Part shown: positions 1 to 7,451 of the stretch, in pieces
How the letters are laid out: every line of letters begins with the position of its first letter
Numbering within the stretch: the first letter of the stretch is position 1
Assembly: GCA_021792815.1 (NCBI GenBank)
Contig: JAJYTX010000040.1
Location: 1 to 11,963 of the forward strand
Direction of reading: 5' to 3'
Origin: Pseudomonadota bacterium
GTDB lineage: Bacteria > Pseudomonadota > Gammaproteobacteria > Steroidobacterales > Steroidobacteraceae
Length of the DNA stretch: 11,963 nt
Translations under genes and position numbers: made by a program
The notes under the pieces: generated by a model
Databases searched by the model: none
Told to the model about the DNA's origin: nothing
The model's input: the letters and a program-made list of their open reading frames with translations, nothing else

Positions 1-114
1 CATCTGTTGGAGAAGCGCAAGGAGGAGCGGAAGAAACGCCGCTTCTGTGCGGGGCGGGCTCGCGCAACATCATACAACTTGATTCCCGGTGCCAAGAAGT
101 TGCTCCAAAGTTAA
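1..114 (+). CDS. Partial C-terminal frame entering from the left edge, unrecognised
   Basis: An open frame runs from base 1 to a TAA at 112-114 and gives 37 residues, very basic at the beginning (EKRKEERKKRR) and ending GAKKLLQS. The start lies outside the window, so neither length nor family can be judged. I do not recognise it. Its stop lies in the same TTAA where a minus-strand frame also stops, so if both were real they would be convergent genes overlapping by a few bases. It may equally be chance. Confidence 0.2.
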   Translation, partial: HLLEKRKEERKKRRFCAGRARATSYNLIPGAKKLLQS

Positions 115-300
115 CTTAGCGGCAATGGGTCCAAGGTGGCAATCAGTCCAACCAACTCATCGCGCAGTACCAGCACGCCAGCGGGGGTTGTCCCTCAGAA
201 TTTCGCCCAACTTCTCCACCGTCGAATCATTGGACTTACTGATCAGTATTTGCTGATTTAATGCCTCTTCTCCAAGGGGAAAGTCCCGCCGCACCGCGCA
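111..300 (-). pseudogene. Possible decayed CBS-domain-like C-terminal fragment
   Basis: On the minus strand, one frame reads NDSTVEKLGEILRDNPR (down to about base 180). After a frame change it continues as GVLVLRDELVGLIATLDP and stops at 111-113. Joined across the frameshift, the two pieces look like the helix-strand-strand end of a CBS domain (a hydrophobic VLV strand, then D-E-L-V-G-L-I). A stop at 157-159 closes the first frame. Upstream, towards 300-640, no single frame continues sensibly. The CBS reading comes from pattern only and the family is not certain. A single sequencing error near 180 would also explain the frame change. Confidence 0.28.
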
Positions 301-640
301 ATACGTACACCCTCGTGGGTTCGCTCTTCAGCGCAAGGATGTGCCCGAAGCGGGTCAGCCGCTTCGGCGCTGTTCGCAGCAGTCCATCCATGCGCGGCGA
401 GCGCTTCGCGCAGCACGCCATAGAACCGGGCAGCGCATCGGAGGCCATGACCGCGCAATCCGCCTGCAGCTCTCGCAGCAGGCCGCTCGCCGCAAGACCA
501 CACAGATCCGTCACGGAGTTGCCGCTCCCCGCGGGGTCCGCTGCCGCCGCGCGCGGTCCCCGAAACGCGGGCGGCGGCCGGTGCGCAGGTGATCTCATTC
601 TGCACCAGCGGCCCCCGTGCGCACCGCCCTGAAGTCCTCC
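301..640. other. Gene-poor stretch downstream of the LysR gene
   Basis: This GC-rich stretch lies between the decayed minus-strand fragment and the stop of the LysR gene. Several overlapping frames are open on both strands, but they are rich in Arg, Ala, Cys and Pro, as expected for shadow frames in GC-rich DNA, and none shows a recognisable domain. Parts of the minus strand may be the upstream body of the decayed gene whose tail is at 111-300. No RNA gene, repeat or clear terminator was seen. Confidence 0.4.
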
Positions 641-644
641 GGCG

Positions 645-1529
645 CTATTTCGAGCGCACAAGTGCGAGCAGCTGCTGCACCAGCGGTGAGGGGCTGTGCC
701 GAAACGCGGTGATGGCGTAAAAGTTCTCAAAAACCCCGGGGACCGCGCAGTAGCGCTGCAGACGGCCCTCGCGCAGCTCATCCTGCACCACCACCTCGGG
801 CAGCAGCGCGACGGCGCCGGAGTCGCGTGCAAACAATCGCAGCATCGCCATGTCGTCGACTTCCGCAACCACTTCGATCTTGAGGCGTGATCGCTCGCAC
901 CACAGATCGAACTGGCTGCGCACGTCGCTGCTCGGTCCGGGCAGCACCAGGCGCATGCCGGCCAGATCATCGGGCGGCCGGAAGCGGCGCCGCGACGCGC
1001 GCGGCGGTCCGATCAGGCACACCGCCTGTTGCGACAGCGGCATGCAGCGCCACGGCCGCTCGGCCTCGGCGACCACCGGTCTGTTCGAGAGCACTACATC
1101 CAGGTTGTGCACCCGCAACTGCTCGAGCAGTTCTTCGAGACTCCCGGACTGCAGCGTCAAACGAACATTCGGGCGGGTGAACAACGGGCGCAGGAGATTT
1201 TCCGTGAAATTGCGCGACAGTGTGGCCACCGCCCCGACGCGCAAGTGCTGCTGGCGCTGCCCGAGTCCGCCGCGCACGGTGGCCATCAGCTCCTGGCCGA
1301 GCCCGAAGATGCTGTCGGCGTAATCGAGCACCATGGCGCCGAACTCCGTCAGCTGCAGCGACCGTCCGCTGCGCTCGAACAGCGGCTGGCCGAGATACGC
1401 CTCGAGCTGCCTGATCTGTGCCGACAGTGCCGATTGCGACACGCGCAGTTGCGCGGCGGCCTGGGTCAGATGCCCGCGCTGCGCGACGGTCCAGAAGTAC
1501 AGCAGGTGATGGAAGTTGAGGTTGCGCAT
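645..1529 (-). CDS. LysR-family transcriptional regulator, NhaR-like
   Basis: This 294-residue protein has the normal LysR length. Residues 1-60 form the winged helix-turn-helix: it opens MRNLNFHHLLYFWTVAQ, which resembles NhaR (NxNHLYYFW), then shows the AAxxLxVSQSALSxQIxxLE recognition region and the LFERSGRSLQLTEFG wing. The remainder, from about residue 90, is a LysR substrate-binding domain. The ATG at 1527-1529 has GAGA just upstream on the minus strand. The gene is divergent from dabB across about 100 bases, and LysR genes are commonly found divergent from or upstream of dabBA in autotrophs. By inference it controls that operon, perhaps in response to CO2 or inorganic carbon. The effector is unknown. 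LysR membership is secure; the target is inferred. Confidence 0.9.
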   Translation of the reverse strand: MRNLNFHHLLYFWTVAQRGHLTQAAAQLRVSQSALSAQIRQLEAYLGQPLFERSGRSLQLTEFGAMVLDYADSIFGLGQELMATVRGGLGQRQQHLRVGAVATLSRNFTENLLRPLFTRPNVRLTLQSGSLEELLEQLRVHNLDVVLSNRPVVAEAERPWRCMPLSQQAVCLIGPPRASRRRFRPPDDLAGMRLVLPGPSSDVRSQFDLWCERSRLKIEVVAEVDDMAMLRLFARDSGAVALLPEVVVQDELREGRLQRYCAVPGVFENFYAITAFRHSPSPLVQQLLALVRSK

Positions 1530-1626
1530 GTTCTCTTTTATAGAACGTTTAGTTCTGTTTAATCTATTTTACAGGATAACGCCGTCCAGGAATACTCCGC
1601 ACCGTCGTCCGCACCTCGGAGCACCC
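1530..1626. promoter_or_regulatory. Divergent lysR-dabB control region with overlapping inverted repeats
   Basis: This is an AT-rich patch in otherwise GC-rich DNA. TTCT (1531-1534), seven bases, then AGAA (1542-1545) form one inverted repeat. AGAAC (1542-1546), five bases, then GTTCT (1552-1556) form a second that shares the AGAA half. LysR proteins typically bind interrupted dyads of about 15 bases, and the second dyad is exactly 15 bases long. On the minus strand TATAAA (about 1537-1542) could be the lysR -10 box. On the plus strand TAGAAC (1541-1546) with TATTTT (1565-1570), 18 bases apart, could serve dabB. Both promoter calls are weak. GGAG at 1618-1621 is the dabB ribosome binding site. 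Confidence 0.4.
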
Positions 1627-3180
1627 ATGTCGCATCACCCGCAATGGACCGCCTGGCTCGTTCCGCTGCTGTACCTGCTCGGCGCGGCCGCCGCCGCGCT
1701 GCGCCGGCGCTCGGTCTGGCCCGTGCTTGCGTGCGTCACGGGCGGCGCGCTCGGCGTTGCGCTCCTCGGCGATCTCAGCCGCCTCGTGCCCGGTCTTGCG
1801 ATTGGCCCGCACAATGGGCCGGCCGCGGCGGTGATGACCCTGATCGCATTTCTCGGCTGGGTCATCGCCCGTTACTCGCGAGGCAACCTCACCGGGGAGG
1901 CCGGCGAGCGGCGCTTCGTCGGCGCGCTGCTGCTGACGCTCGCCGGCGTGAGCGCAGTGGTCGCGGCGCGCAATCTCGCGGTACTGATGCTGGCGTGGGC
2001 CGCGAGCAGCGCGGCGCTGCACCCGCTCCTGACACACTACCGCGATCGGCCTGCGGCCCGCATCGCCGCCCGCAAGAAGATCCTCGCCAACCGCCTCGCG
2101 GAGTTGTGCCTGCTCGCAGCGGCGGTGCTGCTCTATCGCCGCTGGCACACGCTTGCGCTTGAGCAGCTGGTGCAGCGGCTCGCCGCGCACGGCGCCGCCA
2201 CTGCCAGCGTTCAGCTCGCCGCGCTGCTGATCGCCGCGGCCGTGCTGCTGAAATCCGCCCAGCTGCCCCTGCATGGCTGGCTGGTGCAGGTGATGGAGGC
2301 GCCCACTAGCGTCTCCGCCCTGATGCACGCCGGAGTCGTCAACCTCGGCGGCTACGTGCTGATCCGCCTCGCGCCGCTCATCAGCACCTCGCTGCCGGCC
2401 CAGGGGCTGCTGGTGATCGTCGGCAGCACGACCGCGGCGCTCGCCGGACTCACCCTGATGACCTGCCCCTCGCTGAAGGGGCGACTCGCCTGGTCGACCT
2501 GCTCGCAGATGGGTCTGATGGCCACGGAGTGCGGCCTGGGGCTCTACGGCCTGGCGCTACTGCATCTGCTCGGGCACGCGCTGTACAAGGCGCATGCATT
2601 CCTCTGCTCCGGAGAGGTAGTCGGCGAGAGCGCTGAGCGGCGCATGCTGCCCGAAACGAGCCCACGCGGGCGGCTCGCACCGCTGTTCGCGCTACCGGTC
2701 GCCGCCGCCATCGTCACGGCCTCGGTACTGCTGTGGCGCGACATGCTGCACGCCCCGCCGCTCCCCTGGATCGCACTGCTCCTGTGCACTTTGGGCATCG
2801 CAACCCTGCAGTGGAATATCGCACCGAACTTCGCCGCCCAGGCCCGCAACCTCCTGGCAGCAGCGTTCGCAGTGCAGCTGTACCTGCTGTGGCATCTGAC
2901 GATGGAACGGGGCATCGGCGTGCACTCGGCAAGCCCCTCACCGGCACTGGCGCTCTACAGCACGATGTGTCTGCTCGCGCTGTATTGGGCGCAGGAGCGT
3001 GCGCGCCGCACCGGCACCGCGGCACTGCGCTCGCGCCTCTACGCCTGGGCATCGGCCGGATACTTTCTTGACGAACCCATCACGCGGCTCGTCACCTCGC
3101 GATGGCCCTGGCGTGGCGTGCGCGGCACGGACGCGCACCTCGGCCAGTGGCTCGCGCAGCGCGAAGGAGGTGCCGCTTGA
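1627..3180 (+). CDS. dabB: DabB-type proton-conducting membrane subunit of the DAB inorganic-carbon transporter
   Basis: This 517-residue, strongly hydrophobic protein of the Proton_antipo_M (NuoL/MrpA-like) family has many membrane segments. Family marks are LLKSAQLPLHGWLVQVMEAP around residue 209 (Lys209, His216) followed by TSVSALMHAGVVNLGGYVL, and HLLGHALYKAHAFL with His317 and Lys321. These correspond to the proton-channel Lys and His residues of the antiporter subunits of complex I. Here the protein stands alone with a DUF2309 gene, the pairing that defines the DAB system. DabB is thought to let cations (H+ or Na+) flow in to power DabA. The frame is open upstream to 1516, but ATG 1627 is chosen: it has GGAG five bases ahead and begins MSHHPQWTAWLVPLLYLLG, whereas the longer form would run back through the control region. 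The stop overlaps dabA. Confidence 0.9.
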   Translation: MSHHPQWTAWLVPLLYLLGAAAAALRRRSVWPVLACVTGGALGVALLGDLSRLVPGLAIGPHNGPAAAVMTLIAFLGWVIARYSRGNLTGEAGERRFVGALLLTLAGVSAVVAARNLAVLMLAWAASSAALHPLLTHYRDRPAARIAARKKILANRLAELCLLAAAVLLYRRWHTLALEQLVQRLAAHGAATASVQLAALLIAAAVLLKSAQLPLHGWLVQVMEAPTSVSALMHAGVVNLGGYVLIRLAPLISTSLPAQGLLVIVGSTTAALAGLTLMTCPSLKGRLAWSTCSQMGLMATECGLGLYGLALLHLLGHALYKAHAFLCSGEVVGESAERRMLPETSPRGRLAPLFALPVAAAIVTASVLLWRDMLHAPPLPWIALLLCTLGIATLQWNIAPNFAAQARNLLAAAFAVQLYLLWHLTMERGIGVHSASPSPALALYSTMCLLALYWAQERARRTGTAALRSRLYAWASAGYFLDEPITRLVTSRWPWRGVRGTDAHLGQWLAQREGGAA

Positions 3181-5687
3181 GCGGCTCAGTCGCACTGGCG
3201 CTGCAGAGCACGTCGAGCCTGCGCCGCAGGGCGCTCGAGACGGCCTGCCAAGGCGTCGCGCCCGCCTGGCCGCTCGATCGGCAGGTCGCGGTCAGCCCCT
3301 ACTGGGGGTATCGAGCGCTGCCATTCGCCGCCGCGGCCGCGCGGCTGCAGCGCCTCGCCGAAGCCCCCATGACACTGGCTCGCGCGGAATACCTGCGCGC
3401 CTGGCAGAACGGGGAAATCCAGCTCTCACACCTCGAGCAGGCCCTCCGCGAACAAACCGTGGTGCCGAGCGTCCCGTCCGCCGTGCAGGCCCTCATGCAG
3501 CCGGCCCCCGCACAGGGCGGACTGCCGCTGCTCAGCGACCGGCTCGACGCCGAGAGCCGCCTGGGCTGCGCGATACCATGGCGCACCCGCATCACGCAGC
3601 AGATCAGCGAATACTGCGCAGGTTATTTCGATCGGCTGCAGGCCGACTGGCAGCCCGACCGTCGGCCCGGGTTGCTCGCAGGATGGCGCGCTGCGCTGCT
3701 CGAGGACCGGCGTTTCGCGGCGCTGCACCCCCGCGCCGGACAGCTGCCCGAGGATGCCGACGCCGCGCTCAACTGGGCACTCGACCGGCTTGCAGTGCGC
3801 GACACACGGCTGACCGATCTGCTCCAGGTCATTGCCCAGAGCATCGGCGGCTGGGCGGCGTGGTGCGCATATCTGCGCTGGGAGGCGGCGCTCGCCGGAG
3901 GGGACGATGCGCACCTGCCCGAACTGCTGGTGAGCCGCCTGAGCTGGGAGGCGCTGCTGCACGATGGGTGTCACGACGAACGTTCGGTGTGGTGGGACTG
4001 GGTACAGCAATGGAACGCCGCGGCCTGCGCCGAGCGCAGTGCAGCGCTCGCCGTCGATCTGCTCTGGCAGCGCGCCCACGAGGTCGCTTATCAGCATCGT
4101 CTGTTCGCCGCGCTACGCGCGCCGCGCGCCGTCGATTCGACCGATGAGCCCGCACCGCCGCATGCGCAGCTCGTCTTCTGCATTGATGTCCGCTCCGAGC
4201 GCATGCGCCGTGCCGTCGAGCGCACCGACGCCGGCGCGCGCACGTATGGATTTGCCGGCTTCTTCGGACTGCCCATCCGCTACACTCCGCTCGGCACATC
4301 GATCGAGCGTGCCCAGCTGCCCGCACTGCTCGCCCCGACCCTCACCGCACTCGACTCGAGCGGGAACGCGCTCGAAGACGACCGCCTTGGCGCGCAGCGC
4401 AGGCAGGCGCTGCAGCGCCGCGCGAGCCTGCAGCCCTTCGCGCGAATGCCCACCGGCGCGTTCAGCACTGTGGAAATTCTCGGCCTGACGTATCTGCCGA
4501 AACTGCTCGCCCGGGCACTCGGGCGCACCAGCGCGGCACCGGAAAGCATTGGACTTGCCCGCTCGGCGCACGCCTCGCTCCGTCCCCGCCTGCTCAGCAG
4601 CGGCCCCGATGCACTCGCCGAACAGGCGGACCTCGCGCAGAGTATCCTGCGCGCAATGGGGCTCGGCAGATCGTTCGCTCGTCTGCTCGTGCTCATCGGA
4701 CACGGCGCACGGACGGCCAACAATCCGCAGGCTGCCGCGCTCGCCTGCGGCGCCTGCGGCGGCAACAGCGGCGATATCAACGCACGGATCCTGGCCGACC
4801 TGCTGAACGACCCTGCGGTGCGCCGCGCGCTCGCCGAGCGCGGCCTGGCGATTCCCGAACAGACCGTGGTGCTCGCCGGGTTGCATGACACCGTCACGGA
4901 CACCGTCGATCTATTCGATCTGCAACGGGTGCCGTCGAGCCATTCGGCCGACCTCGAGCGCCTGCGCGAGACATTGCGGCAAGCCGGTACAGAAGTGCGC
5001 CGCGAACGCGCGCCGAGCCTCGGCCTGGCCCGCTTTGCCGGGCGCGACGGCGCGCTGTTGCGCCGCCTGCAGCGGCGCGCTCGCGACTGGGCGGAAGTCC
5101 GCCCCGAGTGGGGACTCGCCGGTAACGCCGCATTCATCCTGGCCGCACGCGATCGAACTCGCGGTATCGACCTGCAGGGACGGGTCTTTCTGCACGAGTA
5201 CCTCTGGCAGGAGGACCCCGACGGCGAGCTCCTCGAGCAGATTCTCACCGGACCGCTGATAGTGGCGCACTGGATCAACCTGCAGTATTACGGCTCGACT
5301 GTCGATCCGGAGCGTTTCGGCAGCGGCAATAAGCTGCTGCACAACGTGCTCGGCGGACACATCGGGGTCCTGGAGGGACACAGCGGCGACCTGCGCATCG
5401 GGCTCTCCCAGCAGTCCGTGCACGACGGCACCCGCTGGCGACACGCACCGCTGCGTCTGACGGTTCTGATCGATACGCCGCGCGAACGGCTAGAGCGAAT
5501 CGTTCAACGCCAGTCCGATCTTTCGAAGCTGATCGAAAACCAGTGGCTGTATGTGTACCGCCTGCAGGAACACTCCCTCGAGCGCCTGCGCGGCGCGCAC
5601 TGGGAAACCTGCGTGCTGGGATCGATCCGCGACGGCGCCGCTGAACGGAGCACATCGCCTGGGGGTGTGCCGGAACATTCGGGCTGA
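3177..5687 (+). CDS. dabA: DabA-type (DUF2309) beta-carbonic-anhydrase-like subunit of the DAB inorganic-carbon transporter
   Basis: This 836-residue protein matches the size of DUF2309/UPF0753 proteins. The zinc site expected of DabA is complete: CIDVRSE at 335-341 (Cys335, Asp337), His509 in the GHGARTANNPQ motif, and Cys524 in ACGACGG. The His-to-Cys spacing of 15 matches the characterised Halothiobacillus DabA (H524, C539 as I recall), and the Cys-Asp to His spacing differs by only one. The C-terminal block around NLQYYGSTVDPERFGSGNK and IGVLEGHSGDLRIGL is typical of the family. DabA is proposed to hydrate CO2 vectorially to bicarbonate at the inner face of the membrane, with DabB. The frame is open from 3102, but TTG 3177 is chosen: AAGGAGG (3164-3170) sits six bases ahead and the TTGA overlaps the dabB stop, so translation is probably coupled. 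Confidence 0.92.
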   Translation: MSGSVALALQSTSSLRRRALETACQGVAPAWPLDRQVAVSPYWGYRALPFAAAAARLQRLAEAPMTLARAEYLRAWQNGEIQLSHLEQALREQTVVPSVPSAVQALMQPAPAQGGLPLLSDRLDAESRLGCAIPWRTRITQQISEYCAGYFDRLQADWQPDRRPGLLAGWRAALLEDRRFAALHPRAGQLPEDADAALNWALDRLAVRDTRLTDLLQVIAQSIGGWAAWCAYLRWEAALAGGDDAHLPELLVSRLSWEALLHDGCHDERSVWWDWVQQWNAAACAERSAALAVDLLWQRAHEVAYQHRLFAALRAPRAVDSTDEPAPPHAQLVFCIDVRSERMRRAVERTDAGARTYGFAGFFGLPIRYTPLGTSIERAQLPALLAPTLTALDSSGNALEDDRLGAQRRQALQRRASLQPFARMPTGAFSTVEILGLTYLPKLLARALGRTSAAPESIGLARSAHASLRPRLLSSGPDALAEQADLAQSILRAMGLGRSFARLLVLIGHGARTANNPQAAALACGACGGNSGDINARILADLLNDPAVRRALAERGLAIPEQTVVLAGLHDTVTDTVDLFDLQRVPSSHSADLERLRETLRQAGTEVRRERAPSLGLARFAGRDGALLRRLQRRARDWAEVRPEWGLAGNAAFILAARDRTRGIDLQGRVFLHEYLWQEDPDGELLEQILTGPLIVAHWINLQYYGSTVDPERFGSGNKLLHNVLGGHIGVLEGHSGDLRIGLSQQSVHDGTRWRHAPLRLTVLIDTPRERLERIVQRQSDLSKLIENQWLYVYRLQEHSLERLRGAHWETCVLGSIRDGAAERSTSPGGVPEHSG

Positions 5688-5691
5688 CCGC

Positions 5692-6642
5692 ATGACGATG
5701 CCGCACGCATCCGAGACGGGTATGGGCAATCCGCCGCAAGCACCGCTGCGAGCCTCCCTCGCCGACCTCGAATCCGAGGCGATCTTCATTCTGCGCGAGG
5801 CAATCGCCGAGGCGCGCAATCCGGTGCTGCTGTTCTCCGGCGGCAAGGACTCGACCGTGCTTGCGCACCTCGCCTGCCGCGCGTTTCATCCGTCGCGTCC
5901 GCCAGTACCGCTGCTGCACATCGATTCAACCTGGGAGTTCCGCGACCTGCTTCAGTTCCGTGATCGGTTTGCGCTACGCCATGGCTTTCGTCTACGCGTG
6001 CACCACAACGAAGCCGGCCGTGCCGCCGGAATCAACCCCTTCGAGCACGGCGACCTCTATACGACCGTCATGCGTACCGAAGCGCTAAAAAGCGCTTTGG
6101 ACGACGGCGGATACGACATCATCATCGGCGGCGCCCGGCGCGACGAGGAGCACTCGCGCGCCAAGGAGCGCGTCGTCTCCCTGCGCGGCCCGCACCACAC
6201 CTGGGAGCCACGCCTTCAGCGGCCGGAATTGTGGAACCTGTATAACTTCCGTCTCGGCGCACAGGAAACCGCGCGCGTCTTTCCGCTCTCCAACTGGACC
6301 GAGTGCGACGTTCTCGCCTATGCCCTGGCGCGCGGAATCGAGCTTGCGCCACTGTATCTGGCGCGTCCCCGTCTCGTCATGGAGCGCGACGGACAACTCA
6401 TTGTCGTCGACGAGCCGCAGCGCATGCCGCTGCGGCCGGGTGAGGTCGCCCGGGAGCGCAAGGTTCGTTTTCGCACCCTGGGGTGCTGGCCCGTGACCGC
6501 GGCCGAGGAGTCGGACGCCGAGACGCTCGAGGCGGTCGTGGAGCAGACGCTGCACTCGCGCCGCTCCGAACGCAGCGGCCGACTCGGTGATCGCGATGCC
6601 GGCGGCTCGCTCGAGCAGCAAAAGCGCGAAGGCTATTTTTGA
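5692..6642 (+). CDS. cysD: Sulfate adenylyltransferase subunit 2 (ATP sulfurylase small subunit), CysD family
   Basis: This 316-residue protein aligns along its whole length with Escherichia coli CysD (302 residues). Visible landmarks are the PP-loop SGGKDS at 49-54 (SIGKDS in E. coli), GGARRDEEHSRAKER, QRPELWNLYN, VFPLSNWTE, RFRTLGCWPVT and the ending SLEQQKREGYF. The enzyme makes adenylyl sulfate from ATP and sulfate in the cytoplasm, driven by GTP hydrolysis on CysN. No cysN is present in the window. The gene starts four bases after the dabA stop and is probably in the dab transcript. ATG 5692 is chosen; ATG 5698 and ATG 5722 are in-frame alternatives and no strong ribosome binding site separates them. 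The family is certain. Whether its job here is sulfate assimilation, reverse use in sulfur oxidation, or something tied to carbon uptake cannot be told. Confidence 0.92.
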   Translation: MTMPHASETGMGNPPQAPLRASLADLESEAIFILREAIAEARNPVLLFSGGKDSTVLAHLACRAFHPSRPPVPLLHIDSTWEFRDLLQFRDRFALRHGFRLRVHHNEAGRAAGINPFEHGDLYTTVMRTEALKSALDDGGYDIIIGGARRDEEHSRAKERVVSLRGPHHTWEPRLQRPELWNLYNFRLGAQETARVFPLSNWTECDVLAYALARGIELAPLYLARPRLVMERDGQLIVVDEPQRMPLRPGEVARERKVRFRTLGCWPVTAAEESDAETLEAVVEQTLHSRRSERSGRLGDRDAGGSLEQQKREGYF

Positions 6643-6664
6643 TGTCCTGTGAGGAGAACACGCC

Positions 6665-6925
6665 ATGCCTCTCTCAACACACGAAACCGACCTGATCGGC
6701 GCCGAGCGGCGCATTCACGGTGCCCTGGCGCACCCGGCGATCAGCGAGTGGCTGAAAGACGCGCTGCGCTCAGCCATCGGCCGCGATCCGCTCGCGCTCG
6801 CCAACGATCTCGAACTGCTCGGGCACTTGCTGCGTCCCTGGACGGAGGCGCACATCGCACGCGATGCCTGCGCCGGGCGAGCGGTCGGCATGCAGCGAGA
6901 CACACCCCAGACATCCCGGGCATAG
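6665..6925 (+). CDS. Small protein of unknown function downstream of cysD
   Basis: An 86-residue frame starts 22 bases after cysD, with AGGAG (6652-6656) eight bases before its ATG, so it is likely translated and part of the same operon. Residues 1 to about 66 look like a compact, well-behaved helical protein (ETDLIGAERRIHGALAHP, then DPLALANDLELLGHLLRPW). The last 20 residues, from about ARDACAGRAVGM, are of poorer composition. They lie opposite and next to the glycogen phosphorylase remnant, so the true C-terminus may have been replaced at a rearrangement joint. No signal peptide, membrane segment or known motif is visible, and I do not recognise the family. Confidence 0.6.
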   Translation: MPLSTHETDLIGAERRIHGALAHPAISEWLKDALRSAIGRDPLALANDLELLGHLLRPWTEAHIARDACAGRAVGMQRDTPQTSRA

Positions 6926-7095
6926 CCGGCAATCGCGCGATCGCTGCAGAACCTGCCGCTCGTCGCGACCTCATGGATGGCTCGGCTCACCCGTCCCGCG
7001 CTCATCGGCGCTGAAGTGATGTTGCGCAATGAGGTCGAGAGCCGCTCCGAAAGGTCGCTCGCTGGAATCAGCCGCGCGGCGAGGTTACGCTGCAA
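6898..7095 (-). pseudogene. glgP: Glycogen phosphorylase C-terminal remnant with internal deletion
   Basis: One minus-strand frame carries two pieces typical of glycogen phosphorylase. The first, NLAARLIPASDLSERLST (about 7086-7033), matches the family motif xLAEKLIPAADLSEQIST near the active site. The second, SRAIHEVATSGRFCSDRAI followed by AGYARDVWGV (about 6987-6901), matches the family C-terminus (aiLNxAxxGkFSSDRTIxEYAxdIWgv). In intact enzymes these are separated by well over a hundred residues, including the GTGNMK segment around the pyridoxal phosphate site. Here only about 15 residues lie between them. The frame is closed upstream by a stop just before LIEACLQ. This is therefore the scar of a deleted glgP and cannot be a working enzyme. 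The motif match is clear by eye; deletion rather than convergence is inferred. Confidence 0.65.
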
Positions 7096-7154
7096 ACAAG
7101 CCTCGATCAGTTACTGGCAGTGGGCCAAAGACGGATTTTGGCAGGAGTGACAAC

Positions 7155-7451
7155 GTGATCGAACAGGACAGTCCGGCTGACGACTGTGCCCAGGCCGCGG
7201 ATCGCCCCTGGTATGTCCCGAACACGGACCATGTCGAGCACGTGCTCGACGAGGATAAGGCCCGCGGATTCCTGCGAGGCGAGCCCGATCGGCTCATCCG
7301 GCGAGCCGCTCGGAAGGAGGTGCCTGCCCCTACCCAGGGATATCCGCCATGGCGCAAAGATCATGGTCGCGGACGAGAGAGTCATTTCGACGACGAGCGC
7401 TACCGCCGTCGCCGCAAGTCCTTGCCCGGAGAGATCTGTGACTTCGACTGA
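7155..7451 (+). CDS. Small degenerate zf-TFIIB-like protein
   Basis: A 98-residue frame begins at GTG 7155 with AGGAG (7143-7147) seven bases ahead and ends 14 bases inside the next gene. Its middle part, GFLRGEPDRLIRRAARKE, resembles the WLDRGELDKLIERSA segment of zf-TFIIB proteins. Its end, DDERYRRRRKSLPGEICDFD, resembles their usual tail (YRKKSFLxELFDF). The two CxxC knuckles that bind zinc in that family are missing: PNTDHVEHVLDEDKA stands where they would be. It is either a decayed gene kept open by chance or a descendant that has lost its metal site. The call is inferred from motif resemblance only. Confidence 0.42.
   Translation: MIEQDSPADDCAQAADRPWYVPNTDHVEHVLDEDKARGFLRGEPDRLIRRAARKEVPAPTQGYPPWRKDHGRGRESHFDDERYRRRRKSLPGEICDFD

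Noticed and set aside
236..970. Minus-strand frame of 244 residues overlapping the 3' part of the LysR gene
   Set aside because: The upstream third is an out-of-frame reading of the LysR gene, and the rest is Cys/Arg/Ala-rich with no domain. It might include scraps of a decayed gene but is not a gene as it stands.
1516..1626. Upstream extension of dabB to a TTG at 1516
   Set aside because: It would run through the start of lysR and the AT-rich control region, and it has no ribosome binding site. ATG 1627 has GGAG at the right distance and gives a normal N-terminus.
3102..3176. Upstream extension of dabA to 3102
   Set aside because: The extension lies inside dabB and has no supporting site, whereas TTG 3177 has a full AAGGAGG six bases ahead.
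2999..4147. Plus-strand frame of 382 residues across the dabB-dabA joint
   Set aside because: Extremely Arg/Ala/Pro-rich, out of frame with both genes and without motifs.
4280..5278. Long minus-strand frame (332 residues) opposite dabA
   Set aside because: Arg/Ser/Ala-rich composition typical of an antisense shadow of a GC-rich gene; the plus strand has clear DUF2309 motifs throughout.
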